From CAWJPW01 sp963844845 (GTDB taxonomy: Bacteria; Acidobacteriota; Thermoanaerobaculia; Thermoanaerobaculales; Sulfomarinibacteraceae): a stretch of 64,000 nt of DNA. Under the pieces are notes generated by a model. It was not told the origin of the DNA. It did not search any database and saw only the letters and a list, made by a program, of their open reading frames with translations. The translations under genes were made by a program, and so were the position numbers. How positions within the stretch are numbered: the first letter of the stretch is position 1; the number at the start of each line of letters is the position of its first letter. The stretch spans positions 248,001 through 312,000 of the forward strand of contig CAWJPW010000009.1 of NCBI GenBank assembly GCA_963844845.1, read 5' to 3'. Positions 17,048-25,934 of this stretch are shown piece by piece.

Positions 17048-18064
17048 ATGAGCCGCTTCCTCGCCGCGTGCCGCCGCGAGCCGGTGGACCGCCCGCCCGT
17101 CTGGGTGATGCGCCAGGCGGGCCGCTACCTGCCCGAGTACCGTGAGGTGCGCCGCCGGGCCGGCGACTTCCTCGCCCTGTGCAAGGCGCCGGAGCTCGCC
17201 GCCGAGGTGACACTGCAGCCGATCCGCCGCTTCCAAATGGACGCGGCCATCATCTTTGCCGACATCCTCACCCCGCTGGAGCCCATGGGCATCGACCTCG
17301 CCTTCACGCCCTCACCGCACATCGGTAACCCGGTGCGCGAGGCCGGCGACCTCCGGCGCCTCCGGGTCCCCGATCCGTGGTCGGGCACCGACTACGTCGG
17401 CGCGGCGCTGGAGCGAGTGCGGGCGGCCCTCGAGCCCGAGACCGCGCTCATCGGCTTCTGCGGCGCGCCGTGGACCCTCGCCACCTACCTCGTGGAGGGC
17501 ACCACCTCGCGTGCCTTCACCCGGGTCAAGACTTTCGCCCTGAACCAGCCCGAGGGCTTTGCGCGGCTCCTCGACCTCCTCGCCGACGCCATGGCCGCGT
17601 ACCTCGCCGACCAGGTGGCGCACGGCGCCCAGGCGGTGCAGGTCTTCGACTCGTGGGCCGGCGCCCTGGGAGGCGAAGATGCCGAGGCCTGGGCCCTGCG
17701 CCCGGCCCGGCGGCTCCTGAAGAAGCTCGCCGGCCTCGGCGTGCCGCGCATCTACTTCGCCCACGGCGGCGCGCACCTGGTGCCCCGCCTCGCCGACATG
17801 CCGTGCGAGGTCCTCGGCCTCGACTGGCGGATGGACCTGGAGGCCGCCGCCGGCGCCCTGCCTCGACACGCCCTCCAGGGCAACCTCGACCCGGGCGTGC
17901 TCATGGGCCCGCCCGCCGTCATCCGAGAGCGCACCCGGGCGATGCTCCAGCACGCCCCGCGCTCCGGCTATATCGCCAACCTCGGCCACGGCATCACCCC
18001 CGACGTTCCGGTGGCGCACCTGGAGGCCTTCGTGCGCGCCGTGCAGGAGTACCGGTATGCGTGA
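17048..18064 (+). CDS. hemE: Uroporphyrinogen decarboxylase HemE
   Basis: 338 residues; removes four carboxyl groups from uroporphyrinogen III to give coproporphyrinogen III. Diagnostic motifs are the N-terminal PPVWVMRQAGRYLPEYRE, IIFADILTPLEPMG, GFCGAPWTLATYLVEG and VFDSWAGALG. Ends inside hemN (8-base overlap). This is the one hem gene preceded by a sizeable gap, which carries the 8-bp tandem repeat. Confidence 0.97.
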   Translation: MSRFLAACRREPVDRPPVWVMRQAGRYLPEYREVRRRAGDFLALCKAPELAAEVTLQPIRRFQMDAAIIFADILTPLEPMGIDLAFTPSPHIGNPVREAGDLRRLRVPDPWSGTDYVGAALERVRAALEPETALIGFCGAPWTLATYLVEGTTSRAFTRVKTFALNQPEGFARLLDLLADAMAAYLADQVAHGAQAVQVFDSWAGALGGEDAEAWALRPARRLLKKLAGLGVPRIYFAHGGAHLVPRLADMPCEVLGLDWRMDLEAAAGALPRHALQGNLDPGVLMGPPAVIRERTRAMLQHAPRSGYIANLGHGITPDVPVAHLEAFVRAVQEYRYA

Positions 18065-19448
18065 CCTCGCCGTCGACGCCGTGACCCCCGAGCTGCTTGC
18101 CAAGTACGACCGGCCAGGGCCACGCTACACCTCCTATCCCACCGCACCACAGTTCCACGACGGCTTCGACGAGGCCGCCTACCGCCGCCATCTCGGCCAG
18201 GCAGCCGAACGCGACGACGAGCCGCTCTCCATGTACGTGCACATCCCCTTCTGCGACCAGCGCTGCACCTACTGCGGCTGTAACGTCGTCATCTCACCCC
18301 ACCACGGCCCCGAGGAGCGCTACCTCGAGGCCCTCGAGCGGGAGCTCGACCTCCTCGCCGCGGCGTTGACGCCGCGCCGGCGGCTGAGCCAGCTGCACTG
18401 GGGCGGCGGTACCCCAACCTATCTCTCACCCGAGCAGTGCCAGCGGCTGTTCGTCGCCATCACCGACCGCTTCCCGCTGGCCGACGGCGCCGAAGTGGCG
18501 CTGGAGATCGACCCCTGCGTGACCAGCGAGGCGCATCTGGATACGCTCGCCGACCTGGGCTTCAACCGCATCTCCATGGGTCTCCAGGATCTCGACCCGT
18601 TCGTCCAGCAGGCGGTGAAGCGGGTGCAGCCCCTGGGCCTCACCCAGACGATGGTGGAGGGCGCCCGCCGACGCGGCTTCGGCTCGGTGAACATCGACCT
18701 CATGTACGGCCTCCCCCACCAGACCGAGGCGCAGTTCCGCGAGACCGTTCGCACGGTCATCGCCGAGCTCGCCCCCGACCGCGTGGCCTGCTTCTCCTAC
18801 GCCCACGTGCCGTGGATCAAGCCTCACCAGCGCCAGCTCGAGGCGGCGTCCATGCCCGGCGGCTGGGACAAGTTCCGCCTCTTCGCCGGCGCCGCCGAGG
18901 AGTTCCTCGCGGCCGGATACCGCGCCATCGGCTTCGACCACTTCGCCAAGCCCGGCGACGAGCTCACCCATGCCATGGACGAGGGGCGGCTGCACCGCAA
19001 CTTCATGGGCTATACGGTGATGCCCGCTTCCGACCAGCTCGGAGTGGGGACCACCGCCATCGGCGACGTCGCTGGAGCCTATGCGGCCAACGAGAAGAAC
19101 CTCGCCCGCTACCAGAGGGCGGTGGCCGAGGGCCAGCTGCCCATCGAGCGCGGCATCGCCCGCACCGCCGAGGACGAGCTCCGCGGCACCGTCATCCGCC
19201 AGATCATCTGCAACCTCAAGGTGAGCTGGCCGTGGGTGCACGAGCGTTTCGGGGTCGAGCCGAAGGAGCACTTTGCCGACGCCCTCGCCGAGCTCGTGCC
19301 CCTGGCCGATGACGGGTTCGTGGAGCTCGCCGATGACGGCCTCACCGTCACCCCGCTGGGCCGCCTCTTCCTGCGCAACATCTGCATGCCCTTCGACCCG
19401 TACCTCAAGCAGAAGAGCGACCGCCCGGTGTACTCACGAACGGTGTAG
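18057..19448 (+). CDS. hemN: Oxygen-independent coproporphyrinogen III dehydrogenase HemN
   Basis: 463 residues; a radical SAM enzyme that converts coproporphyrinogen III to protoporphyrinogen IX without oxygen. The cluster motif is C66-x3-C70-x2-C73-x-C75 (FCDQRCTYCGCN), preceded by MYVHIPF and followed by WGGGTPTYLSPEQ. The N-terminal DRPGPRYTSYPTA and length match true HemN rather than HemW. Last gene of the operon; protoporphyrinogen oxidase and ferrochelatase are not in the window. Confidence 0.96.
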   Translation: MRDLAVDAVTPELLAKYDRPGPRYTSYPTAPQFHDGFDEAAYRRHLGQAAERDDEPLSMYVHIPFCDQRCTYCGCNVVISPHHGPEERYLEALERELDLLAAALTPRRRLSQLHWGGGTPTYLSPEQCQRLFVAITDRFPLADGAEVALEIDPCVTSEAHLDTLADLGFNRISMGLQDLDPFVQQAVKRVQPLGLTQTMVEGARRRGFGSVNIDLMYGLPHQTEAQFRETVRTVIAELAPDRVACFSYAHVPWIKPHQRQLEAASMPGGWDKFRLFAGAAEEFLAAGYRAIGFDHFAKPGDELTHAMDEGRLHRNFMGYTVMPASDQLGVGTTAIGDVAGAYAANEKNLARYQRAVAEGQLPIERGIARTAEDELRGTVIRQIICNLKVSWPWVHERFGVEPKEHFADALAELVPLADDGFVELADDGLTVTPLGRLFLRNICMPFDPYLKQKSDRPVYSRTV

Positions 19449-19483
19449 CAGCTCCAATCCCGAAGTGACGAAGGACCGCCGCC

Positions 19484-19612
19484 GAGGCACGCCGGCCGCT
19501 TCGCGGCCTACGGCCACTCGGTCGGGTCCCGAGCGCACGCAAGCGTGCGTCGGGCGCCTCCCTCGCGTCCGGCCGTGGCTGCGCCACGGCGGCGTGCCTT
19601 GACGGCCTCGCC
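19484..19612 (+). repeat. Cloverleaf-like repeat family 4, copy 1
   Basis: Terminal inverted repeat GGCACGCCG...CGGCGTGCC encloses three hairpins: GGCCGCTTCGCGGCC, a central GCGCACGC-AA-GCGTGCGT and GCCGTGGCTGCGCCACGGC. The reverse-complement copy is at 55255-55383. It directly precedes family 1 copy b. The 35 bases after hemN and the stretch 19943-20080 show nothing further. Confidence 0.75.
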
Positions 19613-19942
19613 ACCGCCCCGGAGCACAGTTCCTCCGGCGGGCGTGCCGTCCTTGACGTCTTCCCCGGAGCGCTTCCTCATCGGCTCGTCGTCGGCGGGA
19701 AACGTCAGGGGTGGCAACCCGCGGGGGTGGGTGGGGGGAGTGGCGGGAGGGGGCCGCGGGTATGGGTGGGAGGGGGGGTGGAGCAACCACGGCCCTTGGC
19801 ATCCGGAGTAGTGGCCCCAAACAACCACGAAGGCGGCTCGGCGCTCAGGGCCCGGGGGCGGCCTCGTTGCCGTCCGCCAGCTTGAGCCGCTGCCGCCCCC
19901 GGGGGCCGAGCCGCCGCCCGGGAGCCGGTGCCCGCAGCACCC
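19613..19942 (+). repeat. Dispersed structured repeat family 1, copy b (full length)
   Basis: The most complete copy. Order: CTCCGGCGGGCGTGCCGT, hairpin CTTGACGTCTTCCC...GGGAAACGTCAGG (one G-T pair), G-rich block, CACGGCCCTTGGC, GGCGGCTCGGCGC, then a long GC stem (GCCCGGGGGCGGC with GCCGCCCCCGGG) and a final CCGCCCGGGAGCCGGTG. Lies between hemN and the acylase gene. Confidence 0.8.
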
Positions 19943-20091
19943 CCTCGCGTCCCGAAGCAGGGCTTCTCCGCACGACGTACCGTCCCGAGCAGTCCTCCTG
20001 GAGAACCGCGCTGAACCGCGTCCCCGGGATGACTCCGTGCGCCGTCGGCGTTAAGCTGAGGAGAACTGAATCGTACACAGGAGGGAAACCC

Positions 20092-23000
20092 ATGATGCGA
20101 ACGAGCCGTGTTGTCTTGATGGTAGTAGTCTGTCTGGCCGTCGCCGCTCTCGGCGGCACCCAAACCCTGGCGCCCATGAGCGCCGGCGTCATCCCGGTGG
20201 TGGCGCACCTCCCCGGTACCGGTACCTCCCAGTGGTCCACCAGCGTCTACGTCGCGCAGACCACAGGAGAGGCGCCCGCCACTGTGCGCTTCAGCCTGCT
20301 CGACCCGGGCGGCGAGGCCTGGGAGACCTCCATCACCGTCGGCGGAAACGGGGGCGCCGCCGAGCTCGCCGACGTCGTGCGCGCCGCGGGCGCCCCGAAC
20401 GGCAAGTACGTGGCCACGTGGTGGTCCACTCAGCCGGTCGTGGTGTCCTCGCGTACCTTCACCACCGAGGCCTCCGGCAGCTACGGCCAGGGCATCGCCT
20501 CGGTGGCGCCGGGCAGCGGCTTCGGCGTCGGCGGCGAGGTGACCTTTCCCGCTCCGGTTGACTTCGACGGCCACCGCGTGAACGTGGGCATCGCCAACTC
20601 GGGACCGGGCGAGCAGAGCTTCACCATCGCGACCCGCGACGCGTCGGGCGCCACCCTCAAGAGCTGGACCAAGACGGTGGCCGCCGGCGCCATCGAGCAG
20701 TTCCGCGCCAACGAGGACGGCTTCACGGGCGCCGGATCGGTGATGGTGCGCTGCGACTCGGGCTGCGACGGCAGCGCCTTCGGCTACACCTCGGTCGTTG
20801 TGAACGACTCCAACGACGCCTACTTCCAGTACGCGGCGGCGGCCGCCGGCCAGGCCCAGGTGGCGCCCGTGAGCACGGTGCGCGACGCCAAGGGCGTGTG
20901 GTTCATCACCGGCGGCTCGCTCTACGACGTCTACGAGGCCATGGGCTACGCCGTGGCCAGTGACCGCCTGTGGCAGGCCGAGACCTATCGGCGCTCATCA
21001 CGGGGCACCATGGCCGAGGTCTTCGGCTCGTCGTTCCTCCAGGACGACATCCTGGTGCGCACCACCGGCTACAGCGAGGCCGAGCTCAAGGCGCAGTTCT
21101 CCGCACTCCCCGCCGAGGAGAAGTCGGTGATCCAGGGCTACGTGGACGGCTTCAACCGGCGTATCGCCGAGGTCAAGGCCAACCCCTCCCAGCTGCCCTT
21201 CGAGTTCAAGGCGGTGGGCCAGTCGCTGGGCACCACCTTCGTGCCCGCCGACTGGACGGTCACTGACGTCATCGCCTGGATGACGTTGCTGCTGCGTCAG
21301 TTCGACCCCGAGGCCACCGACACCGGCCAGCTCGACAACGCCGCGCTGCTGCAGGAGCTCGGCGCCGCCTTCCCCAGCCAGTACCAGGGGATGTTCGCCG
21401 ACCTGCGCTGGATCAACGACCCCGCGGCGCAGACCTACATTCCCGACAATGCCGGCGCTACCGGCATCTCACCCAAGCCGGCCACCTCCCAGCTGGCCGC
21501 GCTTCCTCCCATGGCCGATGCGGCCCGCCGGATCCGTGAGCGCCAGGCGCGCTTCGTCGCCGACACCGAGCGCATCAACGCCCGAGTGAAGATGGGGAGC
21601 TACGCGTGGGTCGTGAGCGCCGACAAGAGCGCCGACGGCCACCCGATCATCTACTCCGGCCCGCAGATGGGGTTCTACGTCCCGTCGATCACACTCGAGG
21701 GATCGATCGTCGGTGGCGGCCTCGCCGTGTCCGGCATGACCATCGCCGGGATCCCCGGCATCATCATCGGCCGGACGCCCCACCATGCGTGGTCGATGCA
21801 GGTGGGCCACGCCCACACGGTGGACTACTACCTGGAGGCGCCGCAGTCGGTGCAGCTCAACCGGGTGGAGACCATCCACGTGGCCGGGGGCTCCGACGTC
21901 ACCCTGCCGGTGTATCGCACGCCGCGGGGCCCGGTGGTGGACCCGGTGCCCTATGACCCCGCCAATCCGCCCGCCACCATCGTGTCGTGGCACTACACCC
22001 AGTGGAAGCAGGACGGCATGGCCATACGGTACGCCCTGAGGGCCGCCCGGGCCCAGAGCATCGCCGAGTTCGGTCAAGCCATCCAGGTCATCCCCGTGAG
22101 CCAACACTTCTGCTACGCCGACCGCGACGGCAACATCGCCTACTGGATGTCGGGCTATGACTACGTGCGGCCCGCGGGTGTCGACGTCCGCCTGCCGCAG
22201 CTCGCCGATCCGTCCTCCGGCAAGCCCGGCGCGGTCCAGGTGATCCCCCGTCCCCACGACGAGAACACCGCGCAGGGCTGGTACGGCGGCTGGAACAACA
22301 AGGCCGAGGTGGACTACAACAACGCCACCAACAACTTCGGTTACTACTTCGGTCCCGCCCATCGGGCGCACGTGGTCAAGGAGTACCTGGACAGCCACAA
22401 CGACCTCACCTACCAACAGGTCAACGACCTCGCGCTCAACATAGCCACCACCGACTCCTTCGGCGGCGGCGGCAACCCCTGGGAGTTCGTGGAGAGCGCA
22501 TTCACAGCGGCGGTGGAGGCCAACCCCACGGCGGACCGCACGGCGGCGCTCGCACTCCTCGACGGATGGGACGGTCATTTCGTCGCGGGCGGGTCCTCCG
22601 CGTGGGTCTCCGGGCTCTTCCGCTCCGACGCATGGGTGCTCCAGGACGCCTGGCTCCGCGAGGTCATGCGCCTCACCTTCGACGACGAGCTCACCACCGC
22701 CGGGACCAGCTACAACGCCCAGCCCAAGGGCATCCTCTTCAACGTCCTCCTGCACGCCATGGCCGGTGAGTCCGCCAGCATCGTCAACCAGTACGACTGG
22801 TTCCAGGACGCGTCGGGCTCGGGGCTGCCCACGACTCTGAACGGCATCATCGTACGGGCCCTCGACAACGTCCTGGCCACTCTCGGGCCCCAGCCGTGGA
22901 ACGTGGCCCGCGGCTACATCCGCTACCGCCACGACATCCTCGGCGAGGTCCACACCACCCCGTTCGCGAGCCGTTCGACCTACGCTCACGAGGTCGAGAT

Positions 23001-23193
23001 GGGCCCCGACGGACCCATGAAGATCCGCAGCATGTTCCCGCTCGGAGAGTCGGGCACCATTCTCGCCGACGAGTACGGCGCCCCGGTCTTCGACGCCAAC
23101 TTCTTCAGCATGGCGCCGGTCTACGACGCCTTCGCACCGCGCGACTTCCCGCTCTTCGCGAGCTCGGGCTCGAGCACGAGCCCGAGACCGTGA
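20092..23193 (+). CDS. Secreted penicillin acylase-family (Ntn) hydrolase with N-terminal beta domain
   Basis: 1033 residues from the ATG at 20092 (AGGAGGG upstream); the long in-frame extension upstream reads through repeats. There is a signal peptide (VVLMVVVCLAVAALGG). Residues ~30-270 form a beta-rich domain (PVVAHLPGTGTSQWSTSVYV onward). The rest is penicillin acylase-like: MGYAVASDRLWQAETYRR, then the autoprocessing site before Ser503 in KMGSYAWVV, SGPQMGF, and TPHHAWSMQVG. After self-cleavage Ser503 would be the nucleophile. Relatives hydrolyse penicillins, acyl-homoserine lactones or other N-acyl amides; the substrate cannot be named. It probably acts in the periplasm or outside. A terminator-like hairpin follows. 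Confidence 0.88.
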   Translation: MMRTSRVVLMVVVCLAVAALGGTQTLAPMSAGVIPVVAHLPGTGTSQWSTSVYVAQTTGEAPATVRFSLLDPGGEAWETSITVGGNGGAAELADVVRAAGAPNGKYVATWWSTQPVVVSSRTFTTEASGSYGQGIASVAPGSGFGVGGEVTFPAPVDFDGHRVNVGIANSGPGEQSFTIATRDASGATLKSWTKTVAAGAIEQFRANEDGFTGAGSVMVRCDSGCDGSAFGYTSVVVNDSNDAYFQYAAAAAGQAQVAPVSTVRDAKGVWFITGGSLYDVYEAMGYAVASDRLWQAETYRRSSRGTMAEVFGSSFLQDDILVRTTGYSEAELKAQFSALPAEEKSVIQGYVDGFNRRIAEVKANPSQLPFEFKAVGQSLGTTFVPADWTVTDVIAWMTLLLRQFDPEATDTGQLDNAALLQELGAAFPSQYQGMFADLRWINDPAAQTYIPDNAGATGISPKPATSQLAALPPMADAARRIRERQARFVADTERINARVKMGSYAWVVSADKSADGHPIIYSGPQMGFYVPSITLEGSIVGGGLAVSGMTIAGIPGIIIGRTPHHAWSMQVGHAHTVDYYLEAPQSVQLNRVETIHVAGGSDVTLPVYRTPRGPVVDPVPYDPANPPATIVSWHYTQWKQDGMAIRYALRAARAQSIAEFGQAIQVIPVSQHFCYADRDGNIAYWMSGYDYVRPAGVDVRLPQLADPSSGKPGAVQVIPRPHDENTAQGWYGGWNNKAEVDYNNATNNFGYYFGPAHRAHVVKEYLDSHNDLTYQQVNDLALNIATTDSFGGGGNPWEFVESAFTAAVEANPTADRTAALALLDGWDGHFVAGGSSAWVSGLFRSDAWVLQDAWLREVMRLTFDDELTTAGTSYNAQPKGILFNVLLHAMAGESASIVNQYDWFQDASGSGLPTTLNGIIVRALDNVLATLGPQPWNVARGYIRYRHDILGEVHTTPFASRSTYAHEVEMGPDGPMKIRSMFPLGESGTILADEYGAPVFDANFFSMAPVYDAFAPRDFPLFASSGSSTSPRP

Positions 23194-23224
23194 GCTGACC
23201 GGCGGCCACACCGCCCAAGACCCG

Positions 23225-23258
23225 CGAGCCCGGCCTGACGGCCGGGCTCGTCGTTTGC
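23225..23258 (+). terminator. Terminator-like hairpin after the acylase gene
   Basis: CGAGCCCGGC and GCCGGGCTCG arms (spacer TGACG region) followed by TCGTTTG. The T-run is weak. The hairpin also overlaps the edge of a degenerate family 1 copy. Confidence 0.55.
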
Positions 23259-23261
23259 GGC

Positions 23262-23440
23262 CGCTTCTTTGAGCGCCAAGGACCAAGGTTGCCCCACCCC
23301 CAGACCACCAAGACCCGCGGCCCCCTCCCACCACTCCCCCGGCCGCCCCCGCGGGTTCACCACCCCGACGTTTCCCCAACGCGCCGCAAGGAAGACCGCA
23401 GTTCAGGAAAGACGCCAAGAACGGCACGCCCTCCGACCCA
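23262..23440 (-). repeat. Dispersed structured repeat family 1, copy c (degenerate)
   Basis: Reverse orientation. The G-rich block (as C-rich on the plus strand), the GACGTTTCCCC arm and the GGCACGCCC end are recognisable, but the first stem has lost pairing in places (GACGCCAAG on the other arm). Sits directly after the acylase terminator. Confidence 0.65.
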
Positions 23441-23445
23441 ACCTG

Positions 23446-23616
23446 TCATCCTGAGCGGAGGTCCCGCCCCCAGGCGGGACCGGAGTCGAAGGATCTCCTG
23501 AACGGAGCCGGCGCCAACCTGTAGGCAAACCTACCCTGCCACACCCAGCCTTCTCCGGGGAGATCCTTCGACGCGCTCCGGCCCTCCGGGCCTCCGCTTG
23601 CTCAGGATGACAGGTT
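23446..23616. repeat. Inverted pair of family 3 repeats
   Basis: One unit begins CCTGTCATCCTGAGCGGAG and a second ends CTTGCTCAGGATGACAGG, facing each other, with GGATCTCC on both sides of the centre. Together they form a large palindrome between the convergent acylase and CAP genes, so it could act as a two-way terminator. The 23640-23690 stretch after it is a low-complexity GGTCACGGTC tract. Confidence 0.7.
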
Positions 23617-23696
23617 GTTTGAGGCCCTGCCGCACGCCCCCAGTCCCGGTCACGGTCACGGTCACGGCCGCGGTCCCGGGCGACGGCCCCCGCCCC

Positions 23697-25322
23697 TCAG
23701 CCCCCTCCTCGCGCCAGCACCACCACGTAGGTGGCGGGGGTGCCTGGATCGCCGCCGTCCGCGACGCCGACGCCGGCGGCCTCGACGTCGGGGTCGGCGG
23801 TCCCTTTCGGAAGCGAGATGTCTCCCGGCACGAACGCCTGACCGGTGGCCACCGCCAGGCTCTTGAAGCGCACGCCGCGGCTCTCGAGCTCCTGCTTGAC
23901 CGCGTCCACCGCCACGCCACGCCGGTAGCCGTCCGCGGCCACCTTCTCGGCGGCCGCGGCCGCCGCCCGGTCGAGGGGGGCCTCCCAGCGCACCGCCCCC
24001 ACCCCGCGCCGGCGCCGCGACTCGCCGATCCTCTCCTGAATCGCCTTCTTCAAGGCGCTGGCGGAGTCCTTCTTCAACGGCTGCGCGAACTCCTCGGTCA
24101 CCACCCAGGTGGGCTCGCCGTCCGGCCCGGTCCCCCGCACGGCACCGATGCCCATCTGGGTGACGTCACTGGCGAGGATGTTGGCACGGTGGCCCGGGCT
24201 GCGCATGAGCGACTGGTGGAGATCCACCAGCGAGCCCGCCTCGGCAACGTTCTCGGCGGCGTCGCGCGCCGCATAGCCGGCGGCGTGAAGCCGCTTGTCG
24301 AGCCCGCCCCGCGTGGGTGACACGTGCCCGAAGTAGTGGTTCTCGGCCATGTCCCGGCTGTGCTCCCGAGCGGCCTCGGCCAGGGTGGCGTCGATGGGCA
24401 GCTGCGTCAGCCCGAAGCGGCGGCGTTCGTCGTTTACCAGCTGGGCAATGAAGCTCTCGGCCTGACCCGGGGTCGTGATGCCCGAGTCATCGGGCAGGAG
24501 GTCGCCCCGCCAGAAGGCGGGCGCCGGCCGCCCCACCCACAGCGGAAACAGCGCCACAACCTCCGGTCCGCGGCGCCCGGTGGCGACCAGCTCCGCCCAC
24601 TGCCGACCCGACCGCGAGCTCACCGGGACCGCGGCCACACCCCACGCTGCGGACGAGCCCGCCGAGGTCCGCTGGGTGCCGCCCCCCGGCATGGTGCAGA
24701 TCACGCGGGGATCGCGCAGCGCCCCGTCCAGCTTGAACTGGAGGTGAGCGTCACCGCCGGTCGGCACCTCCCTGGGCACCGGTTTGAGCTCGAAGGAGCG
24801 CTGAGCGAGGAGGAGTATCCACCTTCGAGCGTAGTCGGCGCCGTCCTCCGCGGACGCCGCCCCGACATGGGTGTAGCCGGAGCCCGGCAGAACCTTCTCG
24901 ACCTGCTGAATGACGGGCTCGTCGGAGGTCTCGTCGGTCTCGATGACCACCACCGCTGCGGTAGCGTCGGCACACCCCGCCCAGTGCACGAGGAACTCGG
25001 TGGCGGCCAGGGGCAGCCGCTTGGCCTCGGCTGCCGGCATCTTCACGTACTGCTCAGCCGCCCGCTCCAGACAGGCCGAAACCTCGATGCCCCCGATCCG
25101 GCTGCGGATGGTCTGGGCCAGCGCCGAGTCGGCGCGATCCTGGGGGCCGGCCGAGTAGACAGTTGCACCCGGGCCCTGCGGCTGGACCGTCACCGGCCCC
25201 GTGGCTGCGGGCGCAGGGTCGTCCCGTAGGGGCTCGGCCGACTGAGGCCCGGCACAGCCCACCGCGAGCACCAGTACGGCCAAGCCGCCGGCGACCCGGC
25301 GGGACCGCTCGAGAGCGCTCAC
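23697..25322 (-). CDS. CAP/SCP-domain lipoprotein
   Basis: 541 residues beginning at GTG 25322. The N-terminus has a lipoprotein signal (GGLAVLVLAVGCAGPQ), so it is likely anchored by the cysteine. The C-terminal half contains a CAP domain: FIAQLVNDERRRFGL, AREHSRDMAENHYFGHVSP, AENVAEAG and SPGHRANIL, the usual order of CAP motifs. The N-terminal region is unassigned. Bacterial CAP proteins are extracytoplasmic and poorly understood. GTGA overlap with the TerB-like gene shows translational coupling. Confidence 0.85.
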   Translation of the reverse strand: MSALERSRRVAGGLAVLVLAVGCAGPQSAEPLRDDPAPAATGPVTVQPQGPGATVYSAGPQDRADSALAQTIRSRIGGIEVSACLERAAEQYVKMPAAEAKRLPLAATEFLVHWAGCADATAAVVVIETDETSDEPVIQQVEKVLPGSGYTHVGAASAEDGADYARRWILLLAQRSFELKPVPREVPTGGDAHLQFKLDGALRDPRVICTMPGGGTQRTSAGSSAAWGVAAVPVSSRSGRQWAELVATGRRGPEVVALFPLWVGRPAPAFWRGDLLPDDSGITTPGQAESFIAQLVNDERRRFGLTQLPIDATLAEAAREHSRDMAENHYFGHVSPTRGGLDKRLHAAGYAARDAAENVAEAGSLVDLHQSLMRSPGHRANILASDVTQMGIGAVRGTGPDGEPTWVVTEEFAQPLKKDSASALKKAIQERIGESRRRRGVGAVRWEAPLDRAAAAAAEKVAADGYRRGVAVDAVKQELESRGVRFKSLAVATGQAFVPGDISLPKGTADPDVEAAGVGVADGGDPGTPATYVVVLARGGG

Positions 25323-25843
25323 GAGCGCAGCACCGCACGCTTGTCGCGGAACTCGCTCCGTGCAGCGATGTAGTCACTGTGCTCCAGGCCCAGCTCGTCG
25401 GCGACTCGCCGCGCCTCCTCCTCCTCGCGGAGCGAGATGGAGTCGTCGGCCGCCGACACCGCGAAGAGGCAGTGCAGGAGGCGACGCTTCTCCTCCGGGC
25501 TGGCGGTGCGCCGCAGCTCGCGGGTCACCAGGTAGTCCTCGGTGCCACCTCGAAGCTCGTTCTGGCGCGCCGCGATCTCCGCCACGAGCTCGGCCTGGGC
25601 CTCGTCCATCTCGCCGAAGTCGGAGACGATTCTGGCGATGGCGTGACGCTCCGCCTGGCTGATGTCCAGGTCGGCGTTGGCGACCCGGGCCAGCACGAAG
25701 GCGAAGGCCGCGACGAAGCGCGCACGCTCGGGCGGCAGCCCCTCGAGCTTGGACATGATCTCCCGCACCGGCGCCGACACCTGGGAGTCCTCTTTCCGTG
25801 GGGCCTTGGCCTCGCCGAAACCGAGAAGCTCAAAAAGCGACAT
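25319..25843 (-). CDS. TerB-like (tellurite resistance TerB family) protein
   Basis: 174 residues from the ATG at 25841-25843 (GGAGGG upstream). The all-helical TerB pattern is visible: FVAAFAFVLARVANADLDISQAE with its paired acidic residues, and a second half LLHCLFAVSAADDSISLREEEE, the duplicated DxD/E metal-binding type segment. The protein is cytoplasmic and the role is unknown; TerB-like proteins often act at the membrane with stress proteins. A long ORF extension upstream runs antisense through nadC and is rejected. Confidence 0.82.
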   Translation of the reverse strand: MSLFELLGFGEAKAPRKEDSQVSAPVREIMSKLEGLPPERARFVAAFAFVLARVANADLDISQAERHAIARIVSDFGEMDEAQAELVAEIAARQNELRGGTEDYLVTRELRRTASPEEKRRLLHCLFAVSAADDSISLREEEEARRVADELGLEHSDYIAARSEFRDKRAVLRS

Positions 25844-25934
25844 GCTCACCCTCCCGCCTGACCCAACCGGGTCGGGCCTGCAGGCATTCTCCCAGCCCCG
25901 CCCCGCGACGCCAAGGAAGCCCGCTCCCAGGGCC

